From Methylococcales bacterium (GTDB lineage: Bacteria > Pseudomonadota > Gammaproteobacteria > Methylococcales > Methylomonadaceae): 37,755 nt of DNA. The translations under genes were made by a program, and so were the position numbers. The notes beneath the pieces are model-generated. The model saw only the letters and a list, made by a program, of their open reading frames with translations, did not search any database and was not told where the DNA came from. Position 1 is the first letter of the stretch. Each line of letters begins with the position of its first letter. The stretch covers positions 1 to 37,755 of the forward strand of contig JAQTMV010000023.1 in NCBI GenBank assembly GCA_028714175.1, in the 5' to 3' direction. This document shows positions 1-8,097 of this stretch, one piece after another.

Positions 1-33
1 CCGGCCGCCCACAACTTACCCACCACCGATTAA
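1..33 (+). CDS. C-terminal tail of a gene cut by the window edge
   Basis: The first frame is open from base 1 and stops with TAA at 31-33, giving a tail that ends in HNLPTTD. Ten residues are too few to name a family. In Escherichia coli sodB lies close to grxD, so a superoxide dismutase tail is conceivable, but nothing in these residues shows it. It could equally be a chance open frame. Confidence 0.25.
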   Translation, partial: PAAHNLPTTD

Positions 34-210
34 TTTGAATTTCAGTAATAATTTTTAATATTTTTTACCATCCTGTAACAGGATCTTACTCCTATTTCAG
101 GCTCATTTATGGATTGGAATATAGTGCGCTGGATTGCAAATTTTGCTTTTTTAAGATGTATAAAGTTGATAGAATCAATGGGTCTTTTATTTATTTGAGT
201 GACTAGTACT

Positions 211-531
211 ATGAGCGTTATAGAAAGAATTAAAGACCAGATTGAAAATAATCCGGTCGTTTTGTATATGAAGGGTTCACCTGATTTTCCACAATGCGGC
301 TTTTCCGGCCAAACTGTGCAAATATTGGACGCCTGTCAGGCAAAATACATGTATGTAAATATTTTTGAAGATCCGGAGTTGCGTGAAGCGCTTAAAGAGT
401 ATTCAAATTGGCCAACCTATCCGCAGTTGTACATCAATGGCGAATTAGTTGGCGGTTGTGATATCGTTATCGATTTATATAAAAAGGGTGAGTTGGTTAC
501 TATGTTGGCGGTTGCCTGCGGCACAGAATAA
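211..531 (+). CDS. grxD: Monothiol glutaredoxin, Grx4 type
   Basis: This is a cytosolic CGFS-type glutaredoxin. The family binds a [2Fe-2S] cluster with glutathione and delivers it in Fe-S protein maturation, often with BolA. The active site CGFS is at residues 29-32, preceded by the typical KGSPDFPQ. The TYPQLYINGELVGGCDI segment holds the glutathione-binding cis-Pro and GG motifs. A GTG at 199 is in frame, but ATG 211 gives the usual 106-residue length and has GAG about ten bases upstream, so I prefer it. The gene converges on rnt; the two ends are separated by a REP pair. In enterobacteria grxD is also close to rnt, so this neighbourhood is old. Confidence 0.95.
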   Translation: MSVIERIKDQIENNPVVLYMKGSPDFPQCGFSGQTVQILDACQAKYMYVNIFEDPELREALKEYSNWPTYPQLYINGELVGGCDIVIDLYKKGELVTMLAVACGTE

Positions 532-544
532 TGATTTTTCACCA

Positions 545-605
545 CTAAAGGTACGTAGTTGTCGGTGCGGATTTGTCCGCATGATGCGAATGAATTCGCA
601 CCTAC
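545..605. repeat. Pair of REP-type palindromes between grxD and rnt
   Basis: Two small hairpins sit side by side: TGCGGA-TTTG-TCCGCA at 566-581 and TGCGAAT-GA-ATTCGCA at 585-600. They occupy the short gap between two convergent genes, the classic place for REP elements, where they can act as bidirectional terminators or mRNA stabilisers. The GAATTCGCA arm resembles the GCGAATCC core of the REP sequences beside the RAYT fragment near 6300, but the two are not the same unit. Confidence 0.7.
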
Positions 606-1249
606 AGTTCGTATTCTTTTAAATTAAATCGCTCCAGTTCTTCAAGCTGCTTCCAGCGATTGACCACCATGCAAAACAGTTCAGCGGTCTTTTCAGCATC
701 ATATAACGCTGCATGCGCCTTTTCGTTATCCCATTCCAGCCCCGCGGCCTGAGCAATTTTGGCCAGTACAGTCTGTTGATAAGCCAATCCGCCCAACGTA
801 GCTGTGTCGAAAGAACTAAACGGATGAAAAGGGCTGCGTTTTATTTGTGTTCGTTGGATAGCGGCATTCAAGAAACCGATGTCAAAAGCAGGATTGTGAC
901 CCACCAGAATTGCCCGCGTGCAATTGTTACGCTTTACTGCATGTTTAATGGGCTTAAACAGCATATCCAGTGCGTCCTTCTCATCAATTGCCATGCGAAA
1001 CGGGTGATAGGGGTCTATACCATTAAATTTGAGAGCCGCAGCATCCAGTTCCGAATTTTTAAAGGGGACAACGTGCGTTGAATAACGTTCGGTGATTTCC
1101 AAATCATTGTTACTGTTAAGTTCAACAATAACGGCAGCGATTTCCAGTAAGGCATTTTTTTTGGGATTAAACCCCGATGTTTCTATGTCGACGATTACAG
1201 GGAGGTAGCCTCTAAAGCGTTGAGCCAAAGGAATTGCAGGTGTGTCCAT
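602..1249 (-). CDS. rnt: Ribonuclease T
   Basis: A DEDDh-family 3'-5' exoribonuclease that trims the 3' ends of tRNA (CCA turnover) and other stable RNAs and acts as a homodimer. The metal-binding residues are all visible: D21 and E23 in VDIETSG, D123 in GHNPAFDIGFL, and H179 and D184 in HAALYDAEKTAELF. All lie two positions before the E. coli numbering (D23, E25, D125, H181, D186). The 215-residue length is normal for the family. It converges on grxD. No defect seen. Confidence 0.96.
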   Translation of the reverse strand: MDTPAIPLAQRFRGYLPVIVDIETSGFNPKKNALLEIAAVIVELNSNNDLEITERYSTHVVPFKNSELDAAALKFNGIDPYHPFRMAIDEKDALDMLFKPIKHAVKRNNCTRAILVGHNPAFDIGFLNAAIQRTQIKRSPFHPFSSFDTATLGGLAYQQTVLAKIAQAAGLEWDNEKAHAALYDAEKTAELFCMVVNRWKQLEELERFNLKEYEL

Positions 1250-1388
1250 TATGTTGGTTCGTATCCGGAAATATTAAAATCATCAGTTATATATAAAAGC
1301 GGCGCTCACTCCATGGCTACGCCTATCGATGCTATGTTACGCGATAGTGAACTGGAATAAAAATAATAGCGAAATAAGGAGCAATGAA

Positions 1389-1618
1389 ATGCAAATGAAA
1401 AAATTAATAGCGCAACTTGGATTTCTTGCCTGTTCGGGGGTGTTGGCAGGCTGTGCAATCTCGGCAAAAGATGCCAGGGATCCACTGGAGGGATGGAATA
1501 GAGGCGTACAAACGTTAAATGATCATCTTGATAAATATGCGATCCGGAGGATCAATACGAGCCGGAGCTTGATGAAGGCTTTAACAAGGATAATTTGGCC
1601 CCGGCTAATCCGTACTAA
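1389..1618 (+). pseudogene. mlaA: mlaA (vacJ) remnant with large internal deletion
   Basis: MlaA is the outer-membrane lipoprotein that removes misplaced phospholipids from the outer leaflet. The start is convincing: AAGGAG at 1376-1381, ATG 1389, a signal peptide with lipobox LAGC, then the family hallmark DPLEGWNRGVQTLNDHLDKYA. After about 50 residues homology ends abruptly and the frame runs to a nonsense tail at 1625. In a different frame, starting at about 1541, there is an acidic tail containing QYEPELDEGF and ending LAPANPY with TAA at 1616-1618. I read this as the original C-terminus. About 200 central residues are missing, judged from the usual 230-280-residue length. The join is near 1538-1542 and is out of frame. 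Non-functional as MlaA; a short lipoprotein might still be made. Confidence 0.75.
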
Positions 1619-1687
1619 TCTATAATTTAAGCCGCTTGTTTGTATGGGCTTGGTAAAGTTGACGAGAAAATATTTTGGAGCAGTATT

Positions 1688-2416
1688 TTAGCTTCTAAGG
1701 GAGAAATCGCGTTTTTTTGCGTAGTTCTGAACGGTGAAAAAGTTTTTAAAATACGGCATGAAACTGACAGTAACCGGTATCGAATAGAAGCAGTAAATGG
1801 CGGCTGCTTCTCCTGTTGAAACGCCCAGGAACCATTGCGGCATATATAGAGTCATTAGCGCCATAAATGCATGGTAGCTGGAAATTTTCCAGTTGTCCTT
1901 CCAGATAAAACCGCTCAATGCCAGCGCAAATAGTGAACCATGGGTTACGAAAGTCCCGTATGCACTCGCAATGCGATAACCGATATGGTATTTTCCCATA
2001 AACAAACAGGAAACCATATTGCCAATAAAATTAGGTGTAAGATCAAAAAGTTGCCAATTTTTTGGCAGAAATGAACAGATCAGGAATAAAAAGCTGAGTG
2101 TCGCTCCAAATATTGTTGCATATTTAAGTGCGGATTTGTCAGATGAGTATGTTGCCAGTGCCGGCATAATTGCCAATGCCTGCAAAGCAATATGGTAAGT
2201 CGATAATTCACTCAAATAGAAGTTAGTCCCATATCCACATTGATCAGTAACCGGATAGGCGAAATATTGAATGAATTCCATTATTGAAAAATGAAAAATG
2301 GCATAGGATCGCGCGACCCTCACCCAAAAAGATTCGGTTTTATCAAGAACAGTCACGCCTGAAGCAGCGAATCCTATCACACCTAGCCCAAGCGACATAT
2401 CAGCACTAAAACACAT
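1688..2416 (-). CDS. Multi-pass membrane protein of unknown function, MCFSA N-terminus
   Basis: A 242-residue integral membrane protein with roughly seven hydrophobic segments, for example around LGLGVIGFAASGVTVL, YHIALQALAIMPALATY, YATIFGATLSFLFLICSF and GSLFALALSGFIW. It starts with MCFSADMSLG. That MCFSA start recurs in a group of uncharacterised bacterial and fungal membrane proteins (DUF5765-like), but assignment is from memory only. No catalytic motif is apparent. The start follows an AT-rich 5' region. It converges on the mlaA remnant and has no obvious operon partner. Function unknown. Confidence 0.6.
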   Translation of the reverse strand: MCFSADMSLGLGVIGFAASGVTVLDKTESFWVRVARSYAIFHFSIMEFIQYFAYPVTDQCGYGTNFYLSELSTYHIALQALAIMPALATYSSDKSALKYATIFGATLSFLFLICSFLPKNWQLFDLTPNFIGNMVSCLFMGKYHIGYRIASAYGTFVTHGSLFALALSGFIWKDNWKISSYHAFMALMTLYMPQWFLGVSTGEAAAIYCFYSIPVTVSFMPYFKNFFTVQNYAKKRDFSLRS

Positions 2417-3189
2417 ATTTTCACCTAAAAATTTTAATATTTAATAATAAATAAAAAAGGCGTAAACACAACGCATAAGAGGAATTTCAAAGAATAAGCT
2501 TGCCGCTGTTCCATTCCATCCGCCGCATTACCTATTTTGAAAACATCATTATCCAAGAGCAGCCAAAATTTTACCACACATCAATTTTCTGGATAGCATA
2601 CCTATCAACATACTGCCACCATCTGTAACAGCTCGCGGGTTGGGATGTGCTTTGCGGACCCCGATATTTACACTTCAAAAAGCGGTTTTGTTGAGGTTCG
2701 TACCTCGACACATCCTACGCACAATATTGACTTCTGACGGTTCAGCCGCATCGTCCTACCCATTGTAACCTTCGAGGTTCTATCACTTCAGCTTTCGCTC
2801 GATCTATTGGGTTTGATTCCTGTGTACTTAACCTTGGAGATTACTGCCACGGCTCAGAGTTCTCAATCCAGCGGCTTGACTACCTTACTGGAGCGGGACT
2901 TGCACCCGCTGGAATACACAATCATTAAATACTTGGACAAGGAGTTAATATGTTAGGATGCGTGAGTTCGGCTTTTTGGCGGCCGATGAAGACCCGATGT
3001 CAGTTCCTGCGGGCAAATAAGTGAACATCGAGTAGCAATCAGGGATTTTCGAGATCGAGCACGGCTTACAGAAAGAAGCTATGAACGGCAACTTACAATG
3101 TCGCGCGTACTGGTAAGATGTCTTCCTTCGCCATGCCTGAAATCGGGACTGCGTGACTTCAATTCAACCTCGAAGCCGATCGCAAAAAT
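2417..3189. other. Long gap with group II intron remnant and otherwise unassigned sequence
   Basis: The gap between the MCFSA membrane protein and the permease has no convincing gene. 2417-2630 is AT-rich and should hold the promoter of the membrane protein. 2640-2918 looks like the 5' part of a group II intron on the minus strand (separate entry). 2940-3180 is unassigned: an ATG at 2950 opens only a short frame. Confidence 0.6.
2640..2918 (-). mobile_element. Group II intron remnant (5' domain I region only)
   Basis: Read on the minus strand, this stretch carries blocks seen in domain I of bacterial group II introns in this order: GGTGCAAGTCCCGCTCCAGT near the 5' end, GAACTCTGAGCCGTGGCAGT, ATCGAGCGAAAGCTGA (a GAAA-capped hairpin), ACCTCGAAGGTTACAATGGG and GGACGATGCGGCTGAACC. 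No reverse-transcriptase ORF and no domain V/VI 3' end follows towards lower coordinates, so only a fragment is left. The 5' boundary near 2918 is approximate. The assignment is by pattern memory of intron sequences; a covariance-model search would settle it. Confidence 0.6.
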
Positions 3190-4608
3190 CTACAATTTAT
3201 TTACAAGCGTACTGTGGCGGATCGAATAACCGAAGTACACGATCAAACCGATGAACAGCCACATAATAAAACGATACCATGTCAGGGGCGGTAAAAAAGC
3301 CATCAGTGCGCCACAGAAGAGAATTCCCAGGATTGGAAAAAGCGAACCCGCTGGAGTTTTGAAGGGACGCGGAATATTCGGATTCGTAATGCGCAGTACG
3401 ATTACGCCGGCACATACCAGCACGAAAGCGACTAAGGTTCCGATATTGACCAGTTCGGCCAGATCCCCCAGTGGGACAAGAGCGGCAACGGCAGCGATCA
3501 GCAGCCCGCACACCAGGATAATGCGCACCGGCGTCTGTGTCCTGGGATTGACTGTAGAAACCACGAGTGGCAATAAGCCATCCCGTGACATGGCGAAAAT
3601 AATTCGGGTCAAAGCATAGTACATCACCAGCATCACCGTGGTGAGACCGGCGATCACTCCCGTCGCCACGAACGCCGATGCCCCGTTAAACCCTAGCAGT
3701 TGCAAGGCATGGGTGACCGGTGATGAGACGTTGAGCTCGGTATAAGGAACAATGCCTGTTAGAAGTCCAGAGACAAGCACATAAATGAGAGTGCAAAAGG
3801 TCAGCGAGGCGATGATGCCAATGGGGATGTCACGTTTCGGATGCTGGGCCTCTTCTGCTGCGGTGGATACGGCGTCAAAACCGATGTAGGCGAAAAAAAC
3901 GATCGAAGCCCCAGCCAGCACGCCAATGGGTTTGCCTTCTCCGTTGTGTCCGAACCAGCCAAAGGGCATGAAGGGATCCCAGTTGGCCGCATTGATGTTG
4001 AAGGCGGCAAGCGAAATAAATATTGTGATGGTCAGGAGTTTAACCAAAACCATCACAGCGTTTAGCCTCGCGCTCTCCTTCACGCCGACAATCAGCAATG
4101 CCATCAAGACCAATACAATTGCCCCCGCCGGCAAATTCACAATGCCGCCCAGCTCAGGCGCCCGCGTCAGCGGCTCTGGTAGCGGCAGGCCGATTGCGCC
4201 GAGCGCGTTGCTGAAATAGCCGGACCAACCATTAGCCACGGCTGCCACTGCAATGCCATATTCCAGGATCAGATCCCAACCAATGATCCAGGCTGCCAAC
4301 TCGCCAAAGGCGGCATAACTATAACCATAAGCGCTGCCACAGCCGCCGATGCTGGAAGCCAGTTCGGCGTAGGCGAGCGCCGCACAAGCGCAAGCAAACC
4401 CTGCGATGACAAACGATAGTATGACCGCAGGTCCGGCCTGGGTAGCGGCGGCAATACCGGTCAGAACGAAAATACCGGTGCCAACAATCGCACCGATGCC
4501 GAGCAGGGTGAGGTCAAAGCCGGTTAAACAGCGTTTGAGGCCACTCTTGTCGAAGTCGTCGGGTGTAATATTCTTGGTACGAAAGATTCGCATTGCTTTC
4601 AACTTCAT
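3190..4608 (-). CDS. APC-superfamily amino acid permease, CAT/YfnA-like
   Basis: A 472-residue inner-membrane amino-acid transporter with about twelve helices. The first helix carries the APC signature GIGAIVGTGIFVLTG, followed by AGPAVILSFVIAG and a YAELASSIGGCGSAYGY segment, as in cationic amino acid transporters (CAT/YfnA type). An upstream in-frame TTG at 4623 exists, but ATG 4608 has GAGGGG just before it and is preferred. The gene lies 187 bases downstream of the IDO gene on the same strand with no evident terminator between them, so co-transcription is likely. A tryptophan or aromatic amino-acid role is an inference from that neighbour; the substrate cannot be read from sequence. Confidence 0.88.
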   Translation of the reverse strand: MKLKAMRIFRTKNITPDDFDKSGLKRCLTGFDLTLLGIGAIVGTGIFVLTGIAAATQAGPAVILSFVIAGFACACAALAYAELASSIGGCGSAYGYSYAAFGELAAWIIGWDLILEYGIAVAAVANGWSGYFSNALGAIGLPLPEPLTRAPELGGIVNLPAGAIVLVLMALLIVGVKESARLNAVMVLVKLLTITIFISLAAFNINAANWDPFMPFGWFGHNGEGKPIGVLAGASIVFFAYIGFDAVSTAAEEAQHPKRDIPIGIIASLTFCTLIYVLVSGLLTGIVPYTELNVSSPVTHALQLLGFNGASAFVATGVIAGLTTVMLVMYYALTRIIFAMSRDGLLPLVVSTVNPRTQTPVRIILVCGLLIAAVAALVPLGDLAELVNIGTLVAFVLVCAGVIVLRITNPNIPRPFKTPAGSLFPILGILFCGALMAFLPPLTWYRFIMWLFIGLIVYFGYSIRHSTLVNKL

Positions 4609-4795
4609 TCGAGCCCCTCGCAAAATCGCATATCTTGTAAATTACAGGTAATAAGGGGCACTCTCCGGCGGTTTTTCGAAGTTTTACAACCGGTGCTGGT
4701 GATGCCATCGGTGTGTACCGTGTGCTGCCGGACGCATGGCGGGTTTATGCTGGTGCGGGCGTAATTTTTTCTTGCAAAGGCCATTACCAAACCCC

Positions 4796-5962
4796 TCATA
4801 AGTGGTGAGCCTCAGTCTCCAGCAGCATCTGTTTGAGCCACTGCATATACGGGGTACCGCCTGTTCCCCTCGGATCGTCGGTCCAGCGGTTGATATACTC
4901 CTCCGCCCAGCCGTAATGGACCTTCCGGAAGGCCGCCATGGCATCCAAAATGGCGTTGTAAGGCTCCTTGTAGCTGGGGTTGCGGATGTCCGGCATGGCC
5001 TCGACTTCTTTAATCAGCTCCCGGTGCTTGGCGGGCATGTACTTGCGCATATCGGCCAGATGGTCCGTCAGGACGGATCGCTGGTGGGGGACCTTCATGA
5101 AGGCGATCAGAGTCGGCATGATGCTACTCTGGGCGCCGGTCTCGCCGCGAAACTGGATAGGCGCCTGGTCCACGCCTTCATAAGTTACATTTTCAAAAAA
5201 ACGGATATAGGGCCGGAATGTCTTGTAATAGAGACTGGAATCCATATGCTCGGGAATGCGTTTGAGCACACTGACCTGACGCTCAACAGCGTCTTCGATG
5301 CGCCAAAGCTCCGGGCTAAGGTCGGCATCATCATTCTCCTTAAACTTCCGCATAACTGAGGCGATGGCGGCCAGAATGTCGGCGGCGATGGCTTCGATCT
5401 CCACATGCACGAGGATGAACCAGTGTTCGTCATATAGGTGGACGAAGTTTTGCAGCGTGTCGATATTGCCCAAGCGGATCGGTTGATTTTTGCGAAAGCG
5501 CTTCCAGTTATACAGGGCGTAACCGTCGTAGCTCAGAATAGGCGGGCGCTCGAGCAGCATTGCCGCCCGCACCAGCGGTACTGCGATGTTGCGCGGCAGT
5601 ATTTTGGCTGGCTCCTCCCCGACCTGATTGACATAAGCGGAAGCAAGAAAGCCAACCCGTTGATAATAAAGGCGAAGTTGCGGAAGGTTCTCGTCGGTAA
5701 CCGGCCCCTGCCAGCTAGGGATATCAAGTACCCGCGCGTAAACCCGAAAGCCCTTGTCATAGAGCAGACTCGGCAGATCGTGGCCGATCTCGTCGAGTAC
5801 AGCATAGCGCGAATCATGCGAAAACGCAGTAAGCGGATCGGCTTCCGGAAGAAAGCCGCGCTTCGCATAGTTGGGTTTCAACAGCTCGCTGTCTTCGGTT
5901 TTGGCGGCCACCCCAGTATCAGACTTTCCAGTGAAGCGCTGCCATTGTGTGCCTATTATCAT
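4796..5962 (-). CDS. Bacterial indoleamine 2,3-dioxygenase family haem protein
   Basis: Belongs to the indoleamine 2,3-dioxygenase (IDO) family, haem enzymes that insert O2 across the indole ring of tryptophan to give N-formylkynurenine. The C-terminus is diagnostic: FRKVHYGWAEEYI with the likely proximal haem His (about residue 349 of 388), then a GTGGT loop and MQWLK, matching the order in human IDO1. GETGAQSSIMPT matches the distal-pocket segment. The length is close to the eukaryotic enzyme (about 400). A GTG at 5998 is possible; ATG 5962 gives the better family length, but both have weak ribosome sites. The amino-acid permease lies immediately downstream. No kynurenine formamidase or kynureninase is nearby. 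Related haem aromatic oxygenases such as MarE-like proteins are an alternative. Confidence 0.85.
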   Translation of the reverse strand: MIIGTQWQRFTGKSDTGVAAKTEDSELLKPNYAKRGFLPEADPLTAFSHDSRYAVLDEIGHDLPSLLYDKGFRVYARVLDIPSWQGPVTDENLPQLRLYYQRVGFLASAYVNQVGEEPAKILPRNIAVPLVRAAMLLERPPILSYDGYALYNWKRFRKNQPIRLGNIDTLQNFVHLYDEHWFILVHVEIEAIAADILAAIASVMRKFKENDDADLSPELWRIEDAVERQVSVLKRIPEHMDSSLYYKTFRPYIRFFENVTYEGVDQAPIQFRGETGAQSSIMPTLIAFMKVPHQRSVLTDHLADMRKYMPAKHRELIKEVEAMPDIRNPSYKEPYNAILDAMAAFRKVHYGWAEEYINRWTDDPRGTGGTPYMQWLKQMLLETEAHHL

Positions 5963-6280
5963 GATTTTTTCGGAAAAATGAGGATGGACTCTTCGCACTT
6001 TACAACATGTCGATGGTACGCAAGCGCACCTTTTATTTTCAAAGGACAGGCGCTCTTGGGCGTTTGTTCCCAGCCTAGCTTCAGCAGTGTTGCAAAGGTT
6101 TCGTCATTACGCTCATGAATTATGTTCTTCGCGGTAAATTAAATCAATGCAAGGGAATGAATTCGCAGAGGAATATAGTGGACTCTTTAGCATCTATATC
6201 ATAAAAAATCGGGCACAAAAAATCCCCGCAGGGAAAGTCCAAACGAGGGTTCAAGTATGCACACTCCGTTAAAGGCGGAT
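5963..6280. other. IDO upstream region, no gene assigned
   Basis: This stretch should hold the promoter for the IDO-permease pair (minus strand). I see no clear promoter hexamers. A short minus-strand frame is open through about 6000-6118 but has no recognisable domain. The sequence from about 6200 to the REP copies at 6287 has no readable feature. Confidence 0.5.
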
Positions 6281-6286
6281 TGCTAG

Positions 6287-6369
6287 CGCGAATCCACCCT
6301 ACAGCTCTACAATTTATCCGCCGTACGGCCGTGACGCGAATCCACCCTACAATTTATCCGCCTTACGCG
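6287..6369. repeat. Two tandem REP-type units joined to a RAYT fragment
   Basis: The unit CGCGAATCCACCCTAC occurs at 6287-6302 and again at 6335-6350. Each is followed by ACAATTTATCCGCC: copy 1 after a few extra bases (ending 6322), copy 2 directly (ending 6362). Read on the minus strand these are GGCGGATAAATTGTAGGGTGGATTCGCG-type units, resembling REP families mobilised by RAYT transposases. The second copy is joined directly to the truncated RAYT coding sequence. Confidence 0.75.
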
Positions 6370-6622
6370 TTCCCAAAAACGCCGTTGCCAAATTCCTCGC
6401 TCGCCTCGGGCAACACGCACGGCAGAACGTCGTTCGGTCATGGGCAATGCCTTGGAAAACGTTTGATTAATGACTCGCCAGCGGTTGGAATTATCATCAT
6501 CGTCTTCAGGTAGTGTCCAAATACAATGCAAGTGGTCAGGAAGAACCACCCAAGAATCAATGTGAAAAGGCCAGTGTTTACGAGTTTCCTTGACCGCTTG
6601 CCGAAGGACATATGCGATGTTC
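6370..6622 (-). pseudogene. REP-associated tyrosine transposase (RAYT) fragment
   Basis: RAYTs are HUH-type single-strand transposases that act on REP palindromes. The minus-strand translation reads through LRQAVKETRKHWPFHIDSW, then WVVLPDHLHCIWTLP with the HxH of the HUH metal site, and on to TERRSAVRVARGERGIWQRRFWE. This is the family core. The N-terminal part is missing, with homology starting at about 6620. The C-terminal part with the catalytic tyrosine helix is missing too: coding sequence stops at about 6380 and runs straight into REP sequence. It cannot be an active transposase. Its 5' end overlaps the 3' end of the neighbouring PD-(D/E)XK-like gene in another frame. Confidence 0.85.
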
Positions 6623-7525
6623 CAGATGCAACTCGAAAGCGCCCTTGTAACGCAAAATCCAGATTTCGTTTAGCCCTGTGATGAAGGTTTTCAAATCGGC
6701 ATCGAGATTAGGGTTCTTGGTGTATTGACGAGCCAGAAAACCTTGAATTTCTGGATCACGCTTGAGAAAGCTTGGGTTTGCCCAATCGACCCAACTTTCT
6801 GACAATGGAATTTTGTACGACACATCGTAGTCGCTTACAACGGCCACTGCGACGCGATGTGCACTTGTCCCTTGCAGTTGGTGTGCCGCTTCATAGAGAC
6901 GGAAGATAAGATAATCGATTGGTGAATAGACTCCAAGTCGACCTGCTGTGGCGTTCGTGAACGAGGCACGAATCAATTCGAACAGCACCTCGCGTTGCCC
7001 CAAGAATTTGATTTCGAATGCAGTGGCGACTTGATTGTTATCTATGCCTTCGACATCAAATTGTCCGCCGTATAGTTCAAGGTTATGAACTTGCCATTGC
7101 TGAGTTTCTAGCCATCGTGCGAAATGAAGTTCTGCGAGGCGTGACAAATAATTGCGTGCCTTTTTATAGCGCGAGTTTTCGTCAATTTCGAGTACCCATT
7201 TCTCTCGGAGATCATTTCTATACTGTGCCGTTACCTGTTTTCGCAATTCACGTCCATCCAGTACGAATCTGTGAAGAGCTTCTGTGAAATCCGATAAGTA
7301 ACCACCGCGATATGCCAGAAAGGGAATCGAACAGTGAAATGCCTCGTCCGGCTCTGATTTCGAGAATTGCATGTGTCGTTCCTCGATGTCATCAGGAATC
7401 GTAAGCCTGAGCGCGGGACACATGCTGCGAAGCCTATAGAAAGCAGCTATTTGCTCAGTGAACTGGTCAGGTAATGGATAGCTAGAACAAGCACAGGTCT
7501 TGCTAGAAACGGTTGCGGTACGCAT
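6578..7525 (-). CDS. Putative PD-(D/E)XK nuclease-fold protein, unknown family
   Basis: I do not recognise the family. About midway it has RLAELHFARWLETQQW, then YGGQFDVEG, and about 15 residues later TAFEIKFLGQ. This E...D-x-E...E-x-K order is the layout of the PD-(D/E)XK nuclease fold seen in restriction-like and Card1/Can2-like enzymes. No signal peptide or membrane segment is present. ATG 7525 and GTG 7549 are both possible starts with weak ribosome sites. The last ten residues (CPSASGQGNS) are encoded by DNA that is RAYT sequence in another frame, so the native C-terminus was probably replaced. No methylase or partner gene is adjacent. Nuclease activity is inferred, not shown. Confidence 0.5.
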   Translation of the reverse strand: MRTATVSSKTCACSSYPLPDQFTEQIAAFYRLRSMCPALRLTIPDDIEERHMQFSKSEPDEAFHCSIPFLAYRGGYLSDFTEALHRFVLDGRELRKQVTAQYRNDLREKWVLEIDENSRYKKARNYLSRLAELHFARWLETQQWQVHNLELYGGQFDVEGIDNNQVATAFEIKFLGQREVLFELIRASFTNATAGRLGVYSPIDYLIFRLYEAAHQLQGTSAHRVAVAVVSDYDVSYKIPLSESWVDWANPSFLKRDPEIQGFLARQYTKNPNLDADLKTFITGLNEIWILRYKGAFELHLEHRICPSASGQGNS

Positions 7526-7624
7526 CTTATAGTGAGGTAAACGCCACACTAAATCTTAGCGCATTTTACGCGCGATCGGTCTGAGCGGCTTGTTATGAGA
7601 TTACGCCCCACGCTACTTTCCTGA

Positions 7625-7921
7625 CTAATCAGCGAGCTTCCAGAGGTTTTCGTATCCGTAGATTGAGGCCTGGCAATCCTTTATGTACTGCTCGAGTGTT
7701 TTCCCGAGCCTCGCGGCTTCAGTGTTCCAGAATCTCTCTATAAACAGGTCTCCGCCTTCAAGCTTGGTGCTTGCTTGAAAAACAGATATGGATTGGAGAA
7801 TGCCGCATGCGCCAGTCATCTTTGCGACCTAAAGAATATGTTGCATGGACAGCTCATCCATAGCGGCGCTGCTGCCAACTGAAAGAAGAGTAACTGCGAT
7901 AACGATGAGTTTATAGTACAT
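7625..7921 (-). pseudogene. Small secreted protein gene interrupted by an amber codon
   Basis: ATG 7921 has an excellent ribosome site (AGAGGA, eight bases upstream). It opens a frame with a clear signal peptide (MYYKLIVIAVTLLSVGSSAA), then MDELSMQHIL, then TAG at codon 31 (7831-7829). The same frame continues without another stop to 7625, with a sensible soluble domain (VAKMTGACGILQSIS ... FIERFWNTEAARLG ... YGYENLW). The uninterrupted product would be 97 residues plus the amber position. The mature part has two cysteines, which fits a periplasmic location. Family unknown. I interpret this as a recent nonsense mutation; suppression is possible but unsupported. Confidence 0.6.
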
Positions 7922-8097
7922 TTTCGATTTCCTCTTTCAAGCATAATTAAAATTAGACACCCTAAAACTATAAATAATCACACCTCAACCGATGTCCGCT
8001 GAACAGCAGAAAGCGGATCAAGCTCGTAGCACGTTTTCGCCGTTAGGCAATACCCCTTTTGGGAGTTGATATTCTAAAGTGAAGGATTGCCATACGG

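Noticed and set aside
2941..3090. Possible cold-shock protein remnant (FGFLAADED and FEIEHGLQKEAMNGN in one frame)
   Set aside because: The pieces resemble a cold-shock domain only loosely and are separated by stops; too weak to call.
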